A program made the translations under genes and the position numbers. The notes below the pieces were generated by a model. The model made no database searches and was not told where the DNA came from. It saw nothing but the letters and a program-made list of their open reading frames with translations. DNA of 64,000 nucleotides, from positions 1 through 64,000 of the forward strand of contig JAHFRP010000002.1 of the NCBI GenBank assembly GCA_023266195.1, written 5' to 3'. How positions within the stretch are numbered: position 1 is the stretch's first letter; each line of letters begins with the position of its first letter. This document shows positions 37,261 through 45,976 of this stretch, piece by piece. Origin of the DNA: Sulfuricella sp. (lineage in GTDB: Bacteria; Pseudomonadota; Gammaproteobacteria; Burkholderiales; Sulfuricellaceae).

Positions 37261-39642
37261 ATGAAACATAGCGGACGTAACCAGCCTTGCCCATGCGGGA
37301 GCGGGAAGAAGCACAAACAGTGCTGCTTGCAGCTGGAAAGTGAGCAGCCTGCGAGCCGCGGTCCAACGGATAGGGAAATTGCCGATGCCGTGCAGGTTGC
37401 CATCGGGCACCATCAAGCCGGACGACTGATCGAGGCGGAAGCCGTTTGTCAGCAAATCCTTCAGGTGGCCCCCAGCCATCCGGACCCTTGGCACCTTATG
37501 GGAGTGATGGCTTATCAAATAGGCATGCATGATGTCGCCGTCGAACTGATCGGCAAGGCTCTGGAGTTGGTGCCGAATTTTGCCGATGCGCACAATAACC
37601 TGGGTAACGCGCTCAAGGAACAAGGCGAGCTGGCGGAAGCCGTCGCCAGCTACCGGAAAGCCGTCTCGCTCAAGCCGGATCATGCCGAGGCACACTATAA
37701 CCTGGGCAATGCGCTCAAGGAGCAAGGGAAGTTGGCCGGGGCGGTCGCCAGCTACGAAAAAGCCATTTCGCTCAAGCCGGACTATGCCAGGGCACACAAT
37801 AACCTGGGGGATGCGTTCCAAGCGCAGGGTAAGCTGGAAGAGGCGCGCGCCAGCTATGACCGAGCCCTCGGAATCGACCCTGATTTGGCGGAGGTCCACA
37901 ACAATCTGGGCACCCTGTTCAAGGATCAAGGCAAGCCGGAAGCCGCGGTCGAGAGCTGCCAAAAAGCCATTTCACTCAAGCCGGACTTTGCCGATGCGCA
38001 TCATAATCTGGGGAATGCGTTCAAGAGCCTGGGCCGCCTGGATGAAGCAGTCGTCTGCTACCAACGGGCACTATCGATCAAGCCGGATTATGCCGAAGCA
38101 TTTTGTGATTTGGGGCTAGCACTCCAGGCCCAAGGCTGGCTGGAGGGAGCGGCCGCCTGCTACCGGCAGGCACTGTCGATCAAGCCGGATTTGGTCGAGG
38201 CGCACTGTAATCTGGGTGGGGCGCTCCTGGGTCAAGGCCGGCAGGAAGAGGCGGCCGTCTGTTGCAGGCAGGCTCTTCTGATGGAGCCGAATTACGCCGG
38301 GGCGTACAATAATTTGGGGGGCGCTCTCCTGGCTCAAGGCGAGTTGGAAGAAGCGGCCGCCAGCTACCGGCAGGCACTTTCGATCAGGCCGGATTATGCG
38401 TCGGCCTACAGCAATTTGATCTTCACCCTCGACATGATGGTTGGGGCGGACACGCCAACCCTCCAGGCCGAGCGCAAGCGCTGGAGCGAAGCTTGCGCGG
38501 CAGCCCTAAGCGGCGACCTGTCGTTTCCCAATGTTCCGGACCCGGAGCGCCGCCTGCGCATAGGTTATGTTTCCGCCGATTTCAGGATACATTCCGCGGC
38601 TTTCGTATTCGGGGCAATGCTGGTCAAGTTCGATCCCTCGTCATTTGAGGTATTCGCCTATTCCAATTCAGCCATTGAGGTCTCGCATACCCACCTATTC
38701 CAGCGAAGCGTAACCTGCTGGAGGAAGATCGTCGGCTTGTCGGACGCAGCCGTTGCCGATCTGATCCGGCAAGACGAGATCGACATCCTGGTCGACCTGT
38801 CTGGGCACTCCGCCGGCAATCGATTGCTGGTGTTCGCCAGAAAGCCGGCGCCCATCCAGATTACGGCCTGGGGGTATATCGGGGGGACCGGGATGAAGGC
38901 CATGGATGTGTTTCTGGCCGATCCGGTCGTGGTGCCGCCGGAAGAGAAGCAATATTATGCGGAGGAAGTGCGCTATTTGCCCAACGTGGTCGGCGCGTTT
39001 TTTCCCGACACTTTTCCCGCGGTCAATGCGTTGCCGGCGTTGTCGGCGCAAGGGGTGACTTTCGGTTCGTTCAACCGGTTGGCCAAAGCGTCGGATGAAG
39101 CCTTCAAGGCGTGGGCGCGGGTATTGTTGGCCACCCCCGGCAGCAGAATGGTGCTCAAAACCGTCGAACTGGATGATGCCGGCACGAGAGATCAGGTCGC
39201 CGCGCGTTTCATCGAAGCCGGGGTCGATCCCGAACGCATCACCTTGCTGGGGAAAACATCCTGGCACGATCACATGGCGGCCTTTAACCAGATCGATATC
39301 GCCCTTGATCCGTTTCCGCACGGGGGCGGAGTGACGGCGCTGGAAGGTTTGATGATGGGCATCCCGGTGGTCACGCTGCGCTGGCCGACATTGGTTGGAA
39401 GATTGTCGGCTTCGATTCTGACGACATTGGGTCTCACCGACTGGATTGCCGAGACGCCGGAGCAATATGTTGAATTAGCCGTGCGGAAGGCGCAGGATAT
39501 CGCTGCACTGGCCGCGCTGCGCGGCCAGATGCGGGAGATTTTTACCACCTCGGTCATCGGTGATCAGCAAGCCTATGTCCGGGCGGTAGAGCAGGAATAC
39601 CGGCAGCTTTGGCGGGAATACGTACAATCGAAAGGTAAGTAA
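37261..39642 (+). CDS. TPR protein with O-GlcNAc transferase-like (GT41) domain
   Basis: 793 residues. An N-terminal SEC-C zinc motif (RNQPCPCGSGKKHKQCC, residues 6-22), then about ten tetratricopeptide repeats (roughly 45-390) with the consensus AHNNLGNALKEQGELAEAVA, then a GT41 catalytic region: RIGYVSADFRIHSAAFVF, DLSGHSAGNRLLVFARKPAP, DPFPHGGGVTALEGLMMGIP. Bacterial relatives glycosylate proteins on Ser/Thr. No membrane segment. It leads a tightly packed operon with radical SAM and glycosyltransferase genes, so its target may be made or modified there. Flagellin is one candidate, given the flagellar genes nearby. Confidence 0.88.
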   Translation: MKHSGRNQPCPCGSGKKHKQCCLQLESEQPASRGPTDREIADAVQVAIGHHQAGRLIEAEAVCQQILQVAPSHPDPWHLMGVMAYQIGMHDVAVELIGKALELVPNFADAHNNLGNALKEQGELAEAVASYRKAVSLKPDHAEAHYNLGNALKEQGKLAGAVASYEKAISLKPDYARAHNNLGDAFQAQGKLEEARASYDRALGIDPDLAEVHNNLGTLFKDQGKPEAAVESCQKAISLKPDFADAHHNLGNAFKSLGRLDEAVVCYQRALSIKPDYAEAFCDLGLALQAQGWLEGAAACYRQALSIKPDLVEAHCNLGGALLGQGRQEEAAVCCRQALLMEPNYAGAYNNLGGALLAQGELEEAAASYRQALSIRPDYASAYSNLIFTLDMMVGADTPTLQAERKRWSEACAAALSGDLSFPNVPDPERRLRIGYVSADFRIHSAAFVFGAMLVKFDPSSFEVFAYSNSAIEVSHTHLFQRSVTCWRKIVGLSDAAVADLIRQDEIDILVDLSGHSAGNRLLVFARKPAPIQITAWGYIGGTGMKAMDVFLADPVVVPPEEKQYYAEEVRYLPNVVGAFFPDTFPAVNALPALSAQGVTFGSFNRLAKASDEAFKAWARVLLATPGSRMVLKTVELDDAGTRDQVAARFIEAGVDPERITLLGKTSWHDHMAAFNQIDIALDPFPHGGGVTALEGLMMGIPVVTLRWPTLVGRLSASILTTLGLTDWIAETPEQYVELAVRKAQDIAALAALRGQMREIFTTSVIGDQQAYVRAVEQEYRQLWREYVQSKGK

Positions 39643-39645
39643 CAT

Positions 39646-40812
39646 ATGGCGTTGCCCCTCTTACAGTTACCGGGTACGTTAAATTATATAGGCCTCTTTC
39701 TGACTCTTGAGTGCAATCTCAATTGCAGCTATTGCATCAACGATCCGGAACAAATGGGACGGAGGAGCGCGCTTTTTCCGATTGAAAGCAAATCGGCGCG
39801 GAAGAGCCTGACCCCCGCAGAATGGGTTGCCGCACTGCAACGCATCCCTTTTCGGCAAGATTTGCCGGTTACCTTGCAAGGGGGCGAACCGATGCTCTAT
39901 TGGGGCGGCAAAGGACTGGGCTTGATTCTGCCCGATGTTCCGCACTATTTCGACTTGCTGACCAATTTCGCGTTGAAGCCGGATGTTTTTGCCCGCAACC
40001 TCAATGGACAGCAAGCCAAATTTCAACGCAGTGCTCCTTATCCGTCGATCCGTGTCAGTTATCACGCCGATGAGATGAATCGCGCCTGGAAGGATCGCGG
40101 TTTCGAGGAACTGGTCGAGCGTTGTGAAGCGCTCAAGGACTATGGTTTCAGGGTGTCTCCCAACAAGGCGGAAAGCGATGTCGGCATCTATATGGTGGAG
40201 CATCCGAAAAATGCCGTGACGCCTGAGATGAAGGCCATTTACGAAGGGCGCGTGCCGTTCGAAGGCAAGGAGTTTCTCGGCGTCGACGAAGGGGAGTTGT
40301 ACGGCCACTATCTTTACCCATTCTCTACCGACTTGATTAGCCGGGGCATACACCCCGCCACTTTAAATTGCGAATGCCGGACGACCGAACTGTTGCTCGA
40401 CCCGATGGGTTTCGTCTGGGGATGCCATTATTTCCTCTATGAAGGCTGGAGTCACGGCGGCCCGCAGAAAGAATTCGCGGCGTTGGAGGCGAAAAAGTTC
40501 CGATTTGCCGAACACGGCGCGAGCCTTTTCGCCGGCCATTCCGTCGCCCCAGTCGGACATTTGCTCGACCCCGAATTCAGCATGGCCGATCTCGATCTCT
40601 ATCGGCCGTGCAGCCACTACGGCCGGTGTATCGGCTGCGACACCAAGATCAAGAACGACCGTTTTCAGAGCTATTACGACCGCGGCGTGCCGCATACCTC
40701 GGTCAATATCCGGAATATTGAAATGCCTTCGCATCTTTATGGGAAAATCGACAATCTCGAACGGGCGCGGCAGTTTTTCAAGCCCGATGTCGTGGACCGA
40801 GAGAACCAATGA
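39646..40812 (+). CDS. Radical SAM protein
   Basis: 388 residues. The [4Fe-4S] motif is C23-x3-C27-x2-C30 in LECNLNCSYCIND, near the N-terminus, followed by TLQGGEPMLYWGGKGLG, the glycine-rich SAM-binding strand. The C-terminal half has further Cys groups (LNCECRTTELLLDPMG, GCHYFLYEG, CSHYGRCIGCD), probably for an auxiliary cluster as in SPASM-type enzymes. No substrate family is recognised. The start follows the TPR gene after three bases (the ATG of CATATGG), and the stop overlaps the next gene. Confidence 0.85.
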   Translation: MALPLLQLPGTLNYIGLFLTLECNLNCSYCINDPEQMGRRSALFPIESKSARKSLTPAEWVAALQRIPFRQDLPVTLQGGEPMLYWGGKGLGLILPDVPHYFDLLTNFALKPDVFARNLNGQQAKFQRSAPYPSIRVSYHADEMNRAWKDRGFEELVERCEALKDYGFRVSPNKAESDVGIYMVEHPKNAVTPEMKAIYEGRVPFEGKEFLGVDEGELYGHYLYPFSTDLISRGIHPATLNCECRTTELLLDPMGFVWGCHYFLYEGWSHGGPQKEFAALEAKKFRFAEHGASLFAGHSVAPVGHLLDPEFSMADLDLYRPCSHYGRCIGCDTKIKNDRFQSYYDRGVPHTSVNIRNIEMPSHLYGKIDNLERARQFFKPDVVDRENQ

Positions 40813-41777
40813 GCCGCACTGAGCCCTTGAAAGCAGACAGCCGCAAGCGCGTTCTCATTATCAAGCCGGGATACAGCGAAACGCTGGACCCGGACGATAG
40901 CGGCATTGTCAGCCTCGGAGACATTTTGCGAACAACGGTGATCCTGCATCTGTTTCCGCCCGAGCAGTACCACGTGACGTGGCTGGTGGATCAGAAAGGT
41001 ATTTCGCTCTTGAAAGGGAATCCCTTTATCCACCGGCTGCTGGTGGTCAATCCGTTCACGCCCCACCTGCTGCTTTCCGAGTGGTTCGACATTGTCATCA
41101 ACTTCGAGAAGGAAGCCGGTATCTGCGCGGTGTCCGACCGCATTCCGGCTTGGCGGCGCTATGGTTTCAGGCTCGATCCGCAAACGCACATGGCAGTATC
41201 TTACGACCATGCCGATGAAGCGCTGAGTTTCACCACCGACCCCGAAGCAAAGCGCCACAAGGCGAAATCCTGGTCGGAGATTCTTTACGAGATGCTGGGG
41301 TACCGCTACCAGGGCCAGCCGTACGTTCTGGGCTACCAGCCGCGCTCCGGGGTCGTCCATGATGTTGGACTCAACCATCTGATAGGCGCCAAGTTTCCGC
41401 TCAAGCGCTGGCCGGAGAGCCATTGGCAGGCCTTGCACGCCGATCTGTCGCGGGACTTCGGAGTGTGCTGGCAGCAGGGCACCAACGACATCGAAGACTA
41501 CATCGAGTGGATTGCCGGTTGCCGGCTGCTGGTTACCAATGATTCGCTGGGCCTGCACATCGCGCTGGGCCTTGGCAAGCCCGTGGTGGCATTGTTCGGC
41601 CCGACCATTTCCAGCGAGGTGGACGGCCCGGGTTTGATCCGCATTACGCCGCCGTTGCCCTGGGAATGCATTCCTTGCATGAAGTCCTCCTGCATTCAGG
41701 ATACGCCGTGCATGCAACATATTTCACCCGGTTTGGTGGGCGATTCGGTCCGCAAAGCATTGGGGGATGCAGGATGA
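40809..41777 (+). CDS. Glycosyltransferase family 9 protein
   Basis: 322 residues of the heptosyltransferase type: RVLIIKPGYSETLDPDDSGI and SLGDILRTTVILHLFPPEQY at the start, the acceptor-site-like SNIL region replaced by FPLKRWPESHWQALHADLSR, and VTNDSLGLHIALGLGKPVVA near 250. The C-terminus has a four-Cys cluster (WECIPCMKSSCIQDTPCM). Such enzymes transfer heptose or related sugars from ADP- or other nucleotides. The ATG overlaps the preceding stop by four bases; its own stop overlaps the next ATG. Confidence 0.85.
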   Translation: MSRTEPLKADSRKRVLIIKPGYSETLDPDDSGIVSLGDILRTTVILHLFPPEQYHVTWLVDQKGISLLKGNPFIHRLLVVNPFTPHLLLSEWFDIVINFEKEAGICAVSDRIPAWRRYGFRLDPQTHMAVSYDHADEALSFTTDPEAKRHKAKSWSEILYEMLGYRYQGQPYVLGYQPRSGVVHDVGLNHLIGAKFPLKRWPESHWQALHADLSRDFGVCWQQGTNDIEDYIEWIAGCRLLVTNDSLGLHIALGLGKPVVALFGPTISSEVDGPGLIRITPPLPWECIPCMKSSCIQDTPCMQHISPGLVGDSVRKALGDAG

Positions 41778-42724
41778 CGACCTTCTCGCTCTTTCGCAGC
41801 ATGCTGCGCATCCGCCGTATCGAAGAGGCGATCGCGGAGCGTTACGGCGCGCAGGAGATGCGCTGCCCCGTTCACCTTTCCATCGGCCAGGAGGCCGTAG
41901 CCGTTGGCGTGTGTGCGGCGCTGCAACCGCAGGACGGCGTGTTCGGCGGCCACCGCGCCCACGCCCACTATCTTGCCAAAGGCGGCGATCTGACCGCCAT
42001 GCTGGCGGAAATTTACGGGTTGGAGAATGGTTGCTGCCGCGGAGTCGGCGGCTCCATGCACATCATCGACCTCGCCGCCGGTTTTCTCGGCGCCGTGCCT
42101 ATCGTCGGCGCCACGATCCCGCTTGCGGTTGGCGCTGCGTGGGCTGCGAAACTACGCAACGAGGACAAGGTGATCGTTGTCTTTTTCGGCGACGGCACCT
42201 TCGAGGAAGGCGTCGTGCATGAATCAATCAATTTTGCCGTCCTGCACAGGTTGCCTGTCCTGTTCGTTTGCGAGAACAACCTTTACGCCTGCTATACCCG
42301 CCTTTCCGAGCGGCAGCCGGATCGCCCCATTCACGCAATCGCCGCCGCCCATGGCTGCCGGATATTCACCGCCGAAGGCGACGACGTGGAGGCGGTGCAT
42401 GCGGCATCCCGCATGGCCGTGGCCGATTTGCGCGCGGGCGGCGCCCCGGTTTTCCTCGAATGTTCCACCTATCGCTGGCGGGAGCATTGCGGCCCGAACC
42501 AGGACGATCACCTGGGTTATCGGCCAAGCGGAGAACTGGCGAAATGGGAATCGACCTGCCCGGTAAGCCGCCTTGCGTCGACACTTTCCTCAAGCCCGGA
42601 GGGCGCGCGCCTTGTCGCTGCGGCGGAGGCCGAGATCGCCGGGGAAATCGCGTCCGCCTTCGCCGCCGCGCTTGCCAGCCCGGTACCGCAGCCAGCAGAT
42701 CTTCCAGGGTATCTGTATGCCTGA
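41774..42724 (+). CDS. Thiamine-diphosphate dehydrogenase E1, alpha-type subunit
   Basis: 316 residues. The start at 41774 overlaps the previous stop. VHLSIGQEAVAVGVCAALQP, FGGHRAHAHYLAKGGDLTAM and GGSMHIIDLAAGFLGAVPIV are E1-alpha blocks; the ThDP motif is FFGDGTFEEGVVHESINFA and FVCENNLYACYT. The phosphorylation loops of mitochondrial types are absent. With the next gene it forms an alpha2beta2 enzyme. No E2 or E3 gene is near, so the reaction may be non-oxidative decarboxylation or carboligation of a keto acid. Confidence 0.9.
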   Translation: MTTFSLFRSMLRIRRIEEAIAERYGAQEMRCPVHLSIGQEAVAVGVCAALQPQDGVFGGHRAHAHYLAKGGDLTAMLAEIYGLENGCCRGVGGSMHIIDLAAGFLGAVPIVGATIPLAVGAAWAAKLRNEDKVIVVFFGDGTFEEGVVHESINFAVLHRLPVLFVCENNLYACYTRLSERQPDRPIHAIAAAHGCRIFTAEGDDVEAVHAASRMAVADLRAGGAPVFLECSTYRWREHCGPNQDDHLGYRPSGELAKWESTCPVSRLASTLSSSPEGARLVAAAEAEIAGEIASAFAAALASPVPQPADLPGYLYA

Positions 42725-43790
42725 AATCGAGCGCCGGATCACCCAGGCCGAAGCGATTCGCGAGGCGCTCGCCCAGGCCATGGAGGAAGACGAACGCGTT
42801 ATCGTTATCGGCGAGGGCGTACCCGATCCCAAGGGGATTTTTGGGACGACCACCGGCTTGCAGCAACGGTTCGGCAAGGCGAGGGTGTTCGACAGCCCGT
42901 TGTCGGAAAACGGGATAACCGGGATTTGCGTGGGCGCCGCCATCTCCGGCATGCGACCGGTGATGGTGCACCAGCGCATCGATTTTGCGCTGCTGGCAAT
43001 GGACCAGATCGTCAATAACGCTGCCAAGTGGCACTATATGTTTGCCGGCCAGGTCAAAGTGCCGCTTGTCATCCGCGTCATCATCGGGCGCGGCTGGGGC
43101 CCTGGTCCACAGCACGCGCAGAGCTTGCAGGCTCTTTTCGCGCATATTCCCGGTCTCAAGGTGGTGATGCCGACCAGCGGTTACGATGCCAAGGGGATGC
43201 TGCTTGCGGCCATCCGCGACGACAACCCGGTTATTTTCATCGAACACCGCTGGCTGCAAGACATCGCCGACCACGTTCCGGAGGCGCCCTACATCGTACC
43301 GCTGGACCAGGCGCTGATTTGCCGCCCCGGCCAGCACGTCACCCTGGCCGCCTTCTCCTACATGACAGTCGAGGCACGCCTGGCTGCGGAGGCGTTGGCG
43401 GAGCATGGCATCGAGGTGGAGGTCGTCGATGCCCGTTCCGTACGCCCGCTCGACATGAGCACGATTGTCGAGTCGGTTCGCCGTACCGGCACACTGATCG
43501 TCGCCGACACCGCCTGGAAAACCGGCGGTATTGCCGGCGAGGTTATTGCCGGCGTTGCCGAAACAGCTTTTTCCGCCTTGAAACGGCCGCCCCTGCGCAT
43601 TTGTCTCCCGGATATCCCGGCTCCGACATCGCCGCACCTGACCCGCGGCTATTATCCCGATGCACTATATCTCGCTCGTGCCATCGCCGCTCATCTTGGT
43701 CGTAGCATCCCCGATGCCGAACTTGCCGATAGGCTTTTCCGAACGACTCCGCACGATGTGCCGCAACGTGAATTTCGTGGCCCCTTCTAG
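42717..43790 (+). CDS. Thiamine-diphosphate dehydrogenase E1, beta-type subunit
   Basis: 357 residues. ITQAEAIREALAQAMEEDER, RVFDSPLSENGITGICVGAA (with the catalytic Glu region), GRGWGPGPQHAQSLQALFAH, and the C-terminal LAAEALAEHGIEVEVVDARS are all E1-beta/transketolase-C blocks. It overlaps the alpha gene by eight bases. Family members include pyruvate, acetoin and branched-chain dehydrogenases; here no lipoyl partner is encoded. The last 40 residues are more divergent than in housekeeping enzymes. Confidence 0.9.
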   Translation: MPEIERRITQAEAIREALAQAMEEDERVIVIGEGVPDPKGIFGTTTGLQQRFGKARVFDSPLSENGITGICVGAAISGMRPVMVHQRIDFALLAMDQIVNNAAKWHYMFAGQVKVPLVIRVIIGRGWGPGPQHAQSLQALFAHIPGLKVVMPTSGYDAKGMLLAAIRDDNPVIFIEHRWLQDIADHVPEAPYIVPLDQALICRPGQHVTLAAFSYMTVEARLAAEALAEHGIEVEVVDARSVRPLDMSTIVESVRRTGTLIVADTAWKTGGIAGEVIAGVAETAFSALKRPPLRICLPDIPAPTSPHLTRGYYPDALYLARAIAAHLGRSIPDAELADRLFRTTPHDVPQREFRGPF

Positions 43791-43801
43791 GAACAGAACC
43801 A

Positions 43802-44905
43802 ATGTCAGACCGCTACGCCATCGATAGCCACAAGCTCATTTATCATCCCCAGAGAGTCGCGCAGTTCCTCGATGCCGGTGAAGAGTGGGAAAAGGCCAAA
43901 GCCGTCTACCCGCTTTATGTCGAGATGTCGCCCGTCGGTGCTTGCAACCATCGCTGCACTTTCTGCGCGGTCGATTACATTGGCTACAAACCGACTCGTC
44001 TGTCGCTGGAGGTGGCAGAACGTGCGCTCGCCGAGATGGGGGAAATGGGCGTCAAGAGCGTCATGTTCGCCGGCGAAGGAGAACCCATGCTGCACAAGGA
44101 CATCGACAGCATGGTGGTCGCGGCGGCCAAAGCCGGCATCGATACCGCAATGACGACCAATGCCTCGGTGCTGTCCGAAGCGTTCGTCGAAAGAGCCTTG
44201 CCGGTCATGTCATGGATCAAAGCCTCGGTCAACGCGGGCACAGCCGAAACTTACGCCCGCATTCACCGCACCGGGGAGCGCGACTTTCAGCGTGTGTTGG
44301 CTAATTTAAAAACGCTGGCCGAAGCCCGTCGCCAGCATGGGCATACCTGTACGATCGGCGCACAAATTTTGCTCCTCCCTGAAAATGCCGCTGAAGTTGA
44401 AACGCTTGCCCGCATCTGCCGCGACGAAATCGGGCTCGACTATCTGGTCGTCAAGCCCTATTCCCAACACAGCTTCAGCCTGACCAGGGATTATGAGGGG
44501 ATCGACTACCACAATTTCCGCAATCTGGCAGACGGTCTGAGTGCGCTGAATAGCGACAGCTTCAGCGTCATCTTCCGCGAAAACACCATGAGGAAACACG
44601 ACGATGGCGAAGAGAACCGCTATCGCAAATGCAATGCCACCCCTTTTTTCTGGGCTTACATTATGGCGACCGGCGCACTGTACGGCTGCAGCGCCTATCT
44701 GCTCGACAAACGCTTCGAGTACGGAAACATCAACGAGTCCTCGTTCAAGGAAATATGGGAAGGCGAACGGCGCCGCGAGAATTTCCATTACGTAAGGCAC
44801 GAGCTCGACATCCACGAGTGCCGCCTGAATTGCCGCATGGATGAAGTCAATCGTTACCTGGATCGATTGCTTCGCCGCGACGTCCCGCATATCAACTTCA
44901 TCTGA
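43802..44905 (+). CDS. Radical SAM/SPASM protein
   Basis: 367 residues. Cluster motif C48-x3-C52-x2-C55 in GACNHRCTFCAVD; the SAM-binding VMFAGEGEPMLHKDID follows. The SPASM-like tail holds YRKCNATPFFWAYIMA, GCSAYLLDKRFEYGNINE and HECRLNCRMDEVNRYLD, giving auxiliary-cluster Cys. It starts 11 bases after the E1-beta gene and closes the operon. Substrate unknown; a carbohydrate or peptide modification is likely given the neighbours. Confidence 0.87.
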   Translation: MSDRYAIDSHKLIYHPQRVAQFLDAGEEWEKAKAVYPLYVEMSPVGACNHRCTFCAVDYIGYKPTRLSLEVAERALAEMGEMGVKSVMFAGEGEPMLHKDIDSMVVAAAKAGIDTAMTTNASVLSEAFVERALPVMSWIKASVNAGTAETYARIHRTGERDFQRVLANLKTLAEARRQHGHTCTIGAQILLLPENAAEVETLARICRDEIGLDYLVVKPYSQHSFSLTRDYEGIDYHNFRNLADGLSALNSDSFSVIFRENTMRKHDDGEENRYRKCNATPFFWAYIMATGALYGCSAYLLDKRFEYGNINESSFKEIWEGERRRENFHYVRHELDIHECRLNCRMDEVNRYLDRLLRRDVPHINFI

Positions 44906-44963
44906 CCCGCCCCGTAAGCGAGCATTCCGGTAAGTCGCTATTGACTGGGCCGATTACTCGTTC

Positions 44964-44993
44964 TTGAGAAAATCCCCGCCGGCGTGCTAGAAT
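44964..44993 (+). promoter_or_regulatory. Probable rpsB promoter
   Basis: TTGAGA (44964-44969) and TAGAAT (44988-44993) are separated by 18 bp. It lies 133 bp before the rpsB start, leaving room for a structured leader. Another TTGACT at 44941 has no matching -10. Confidence 0.6.
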
Positions 44994-44998
44994 TGCAA

Positions 44999-45100
44999 GT
45001 TAAGTTTTCGGCCGGTCCGGCTTGAGAACTTAATATTTCGCACATCCGCTTTACGTACAGGGTGCCCGGTTCGCCGGGTGGTATCGGGCGGATGGTGGCT
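44999..45100 (+). promoter_or_regulatory. rpsB leader RNA (S2 autoregulation type)
   Basis: The transcript can form a hairpin TAAGTTTTC / GAGAACTTA (44999-45031) and then a long structure where ATCCGC (near 45045) pairs with GCGGAT (near 45090), enclosing the stem CCCGG-TTCG-CCGGG. Proteobacterial rpsB leaders bind S2 and repress rpsB-tsf. The assignment rests on position and structure, not on a covariance search. Confidence 0.5.
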
Positions 45101-45125
45101 TAACCCTTACTTTGGAGCATCAAAA

Positions 45126-45863
45126 ATGTCAGTGACCATGCGTCAGATGTTGGAAGCGGGCGTCCATTTCGGACACCAAACCCGTTACTGGAACCCCAAA
45201 ATGGCGCCGTTCATCTTCGGCGACCGCAACAAGATTCATATCATCAACCTGGAAAAAACGCTGCCGATGTACCAGGAAGCGATGAAGTTCATGCGCAAGC
45301 TGGCGACCAACAAGGGCAGCATCCTGTTTGTCGGCACCAAGCGTCAGGCGCGTGAAATCGTCAAGGAAGAAGCCGAGCGTGCCGGTTGCCATTTCGTTAA
45401 TTTCCGCTGGCTCGGCGGCATGCTGACCAACTTCAAGACGGTCAAGCAATCGATCAAGCGCCTGCAGGATCTGCAAGTAATGCTGTCGGAAGAGAATGTC
45501 GGCAAGCTGGCCAAGAAGGAAGCGCTGCTTCTGCGCCGCGAACTCGACAAGCTGGAACGCAGCCTGGGCGGCATCAAGGACATGAATGGCCTGCCCGACG
45601 TGATTTTCGTGATCGACGTCGGCCATGAAAAAGGCGCAATTACCGAAGCCAACAAACTGGGTATTCCGGTAGTCGGCGTGGTGGACTCGAACAACTCCCC
45701 GATCGGCGTGAATTACGTCATTCCCGGCAACGACGACTCCACCCAGGCGATCCGCCTGTATGCGCGAGGTGCGGCCGATGCCGTGCTGGAAGGGCGTAAC
45801 GACGTCATCCAGGAAATCGTCGGCGACGAGTTCGTCGAAGTTCCTGAACAGGCCGCGGAATAA
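45126..45863 (+). CDS. rpsB: 30S ribosomal protein S2
   Basis: 245 residues. [40 protein letters not shown] and [20 protein letters not shown] are standard S2 blocks. GGAGCATC precedes the ATG at 45126; the frame's upstream extension is leader RNA. First gene of the rpsB-tsf-pyrH-frr unit. The C-terminus is short and acidic. Confidence 0.98.
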   Translation: MSVTMRQMLEAGVHFGHQTRYWNPKMAPFIFGDRNKIHIINLEKTLPMYQEAMKFMRKLATNKGSILFVGTKRQAREIVKEEAERAGCHFVNFRWLGGMLTNFKTVKQSIKRLQDLQVMLSEENVGKLAKKEALLLRRELDKLERSLGGIKDMNGLPDVIFVIDVGHEKGAITEANKLGIPVVGVVDSNNSPIGVNYVIPGNDDSTQAIRLYARGAADAVLEGRNDVIQEIVGDEFVEVPEQAAE

Positions 45864-45872
45864 CCATCCCAC

Positions 45873-45898
45873 GAAAAGGGGCGATCCAGCCCCTTTTC
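45873..45898 (+). terminator. Attenuator hairpin between rpsB and tsf
   Basis: GAAAAGGGGC and GCCCCTTTTC make a perfect 10-bp stem around GATCCA, with T residues in the 3' arm. It lies ten bases after the rpsB stop and 79 bp before tsf, so it probably reduces read-through and sets the S2 to EF-Ts ratio. Confidence 0.8.
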
Positions 45899-45976
45899 AT
45901 GCCACATTCGTTATTGGGCATACGGGCTGACGCATACGCCGCGTATGCCGATTTTGTTTATCTAAGGAGTTGAAAA

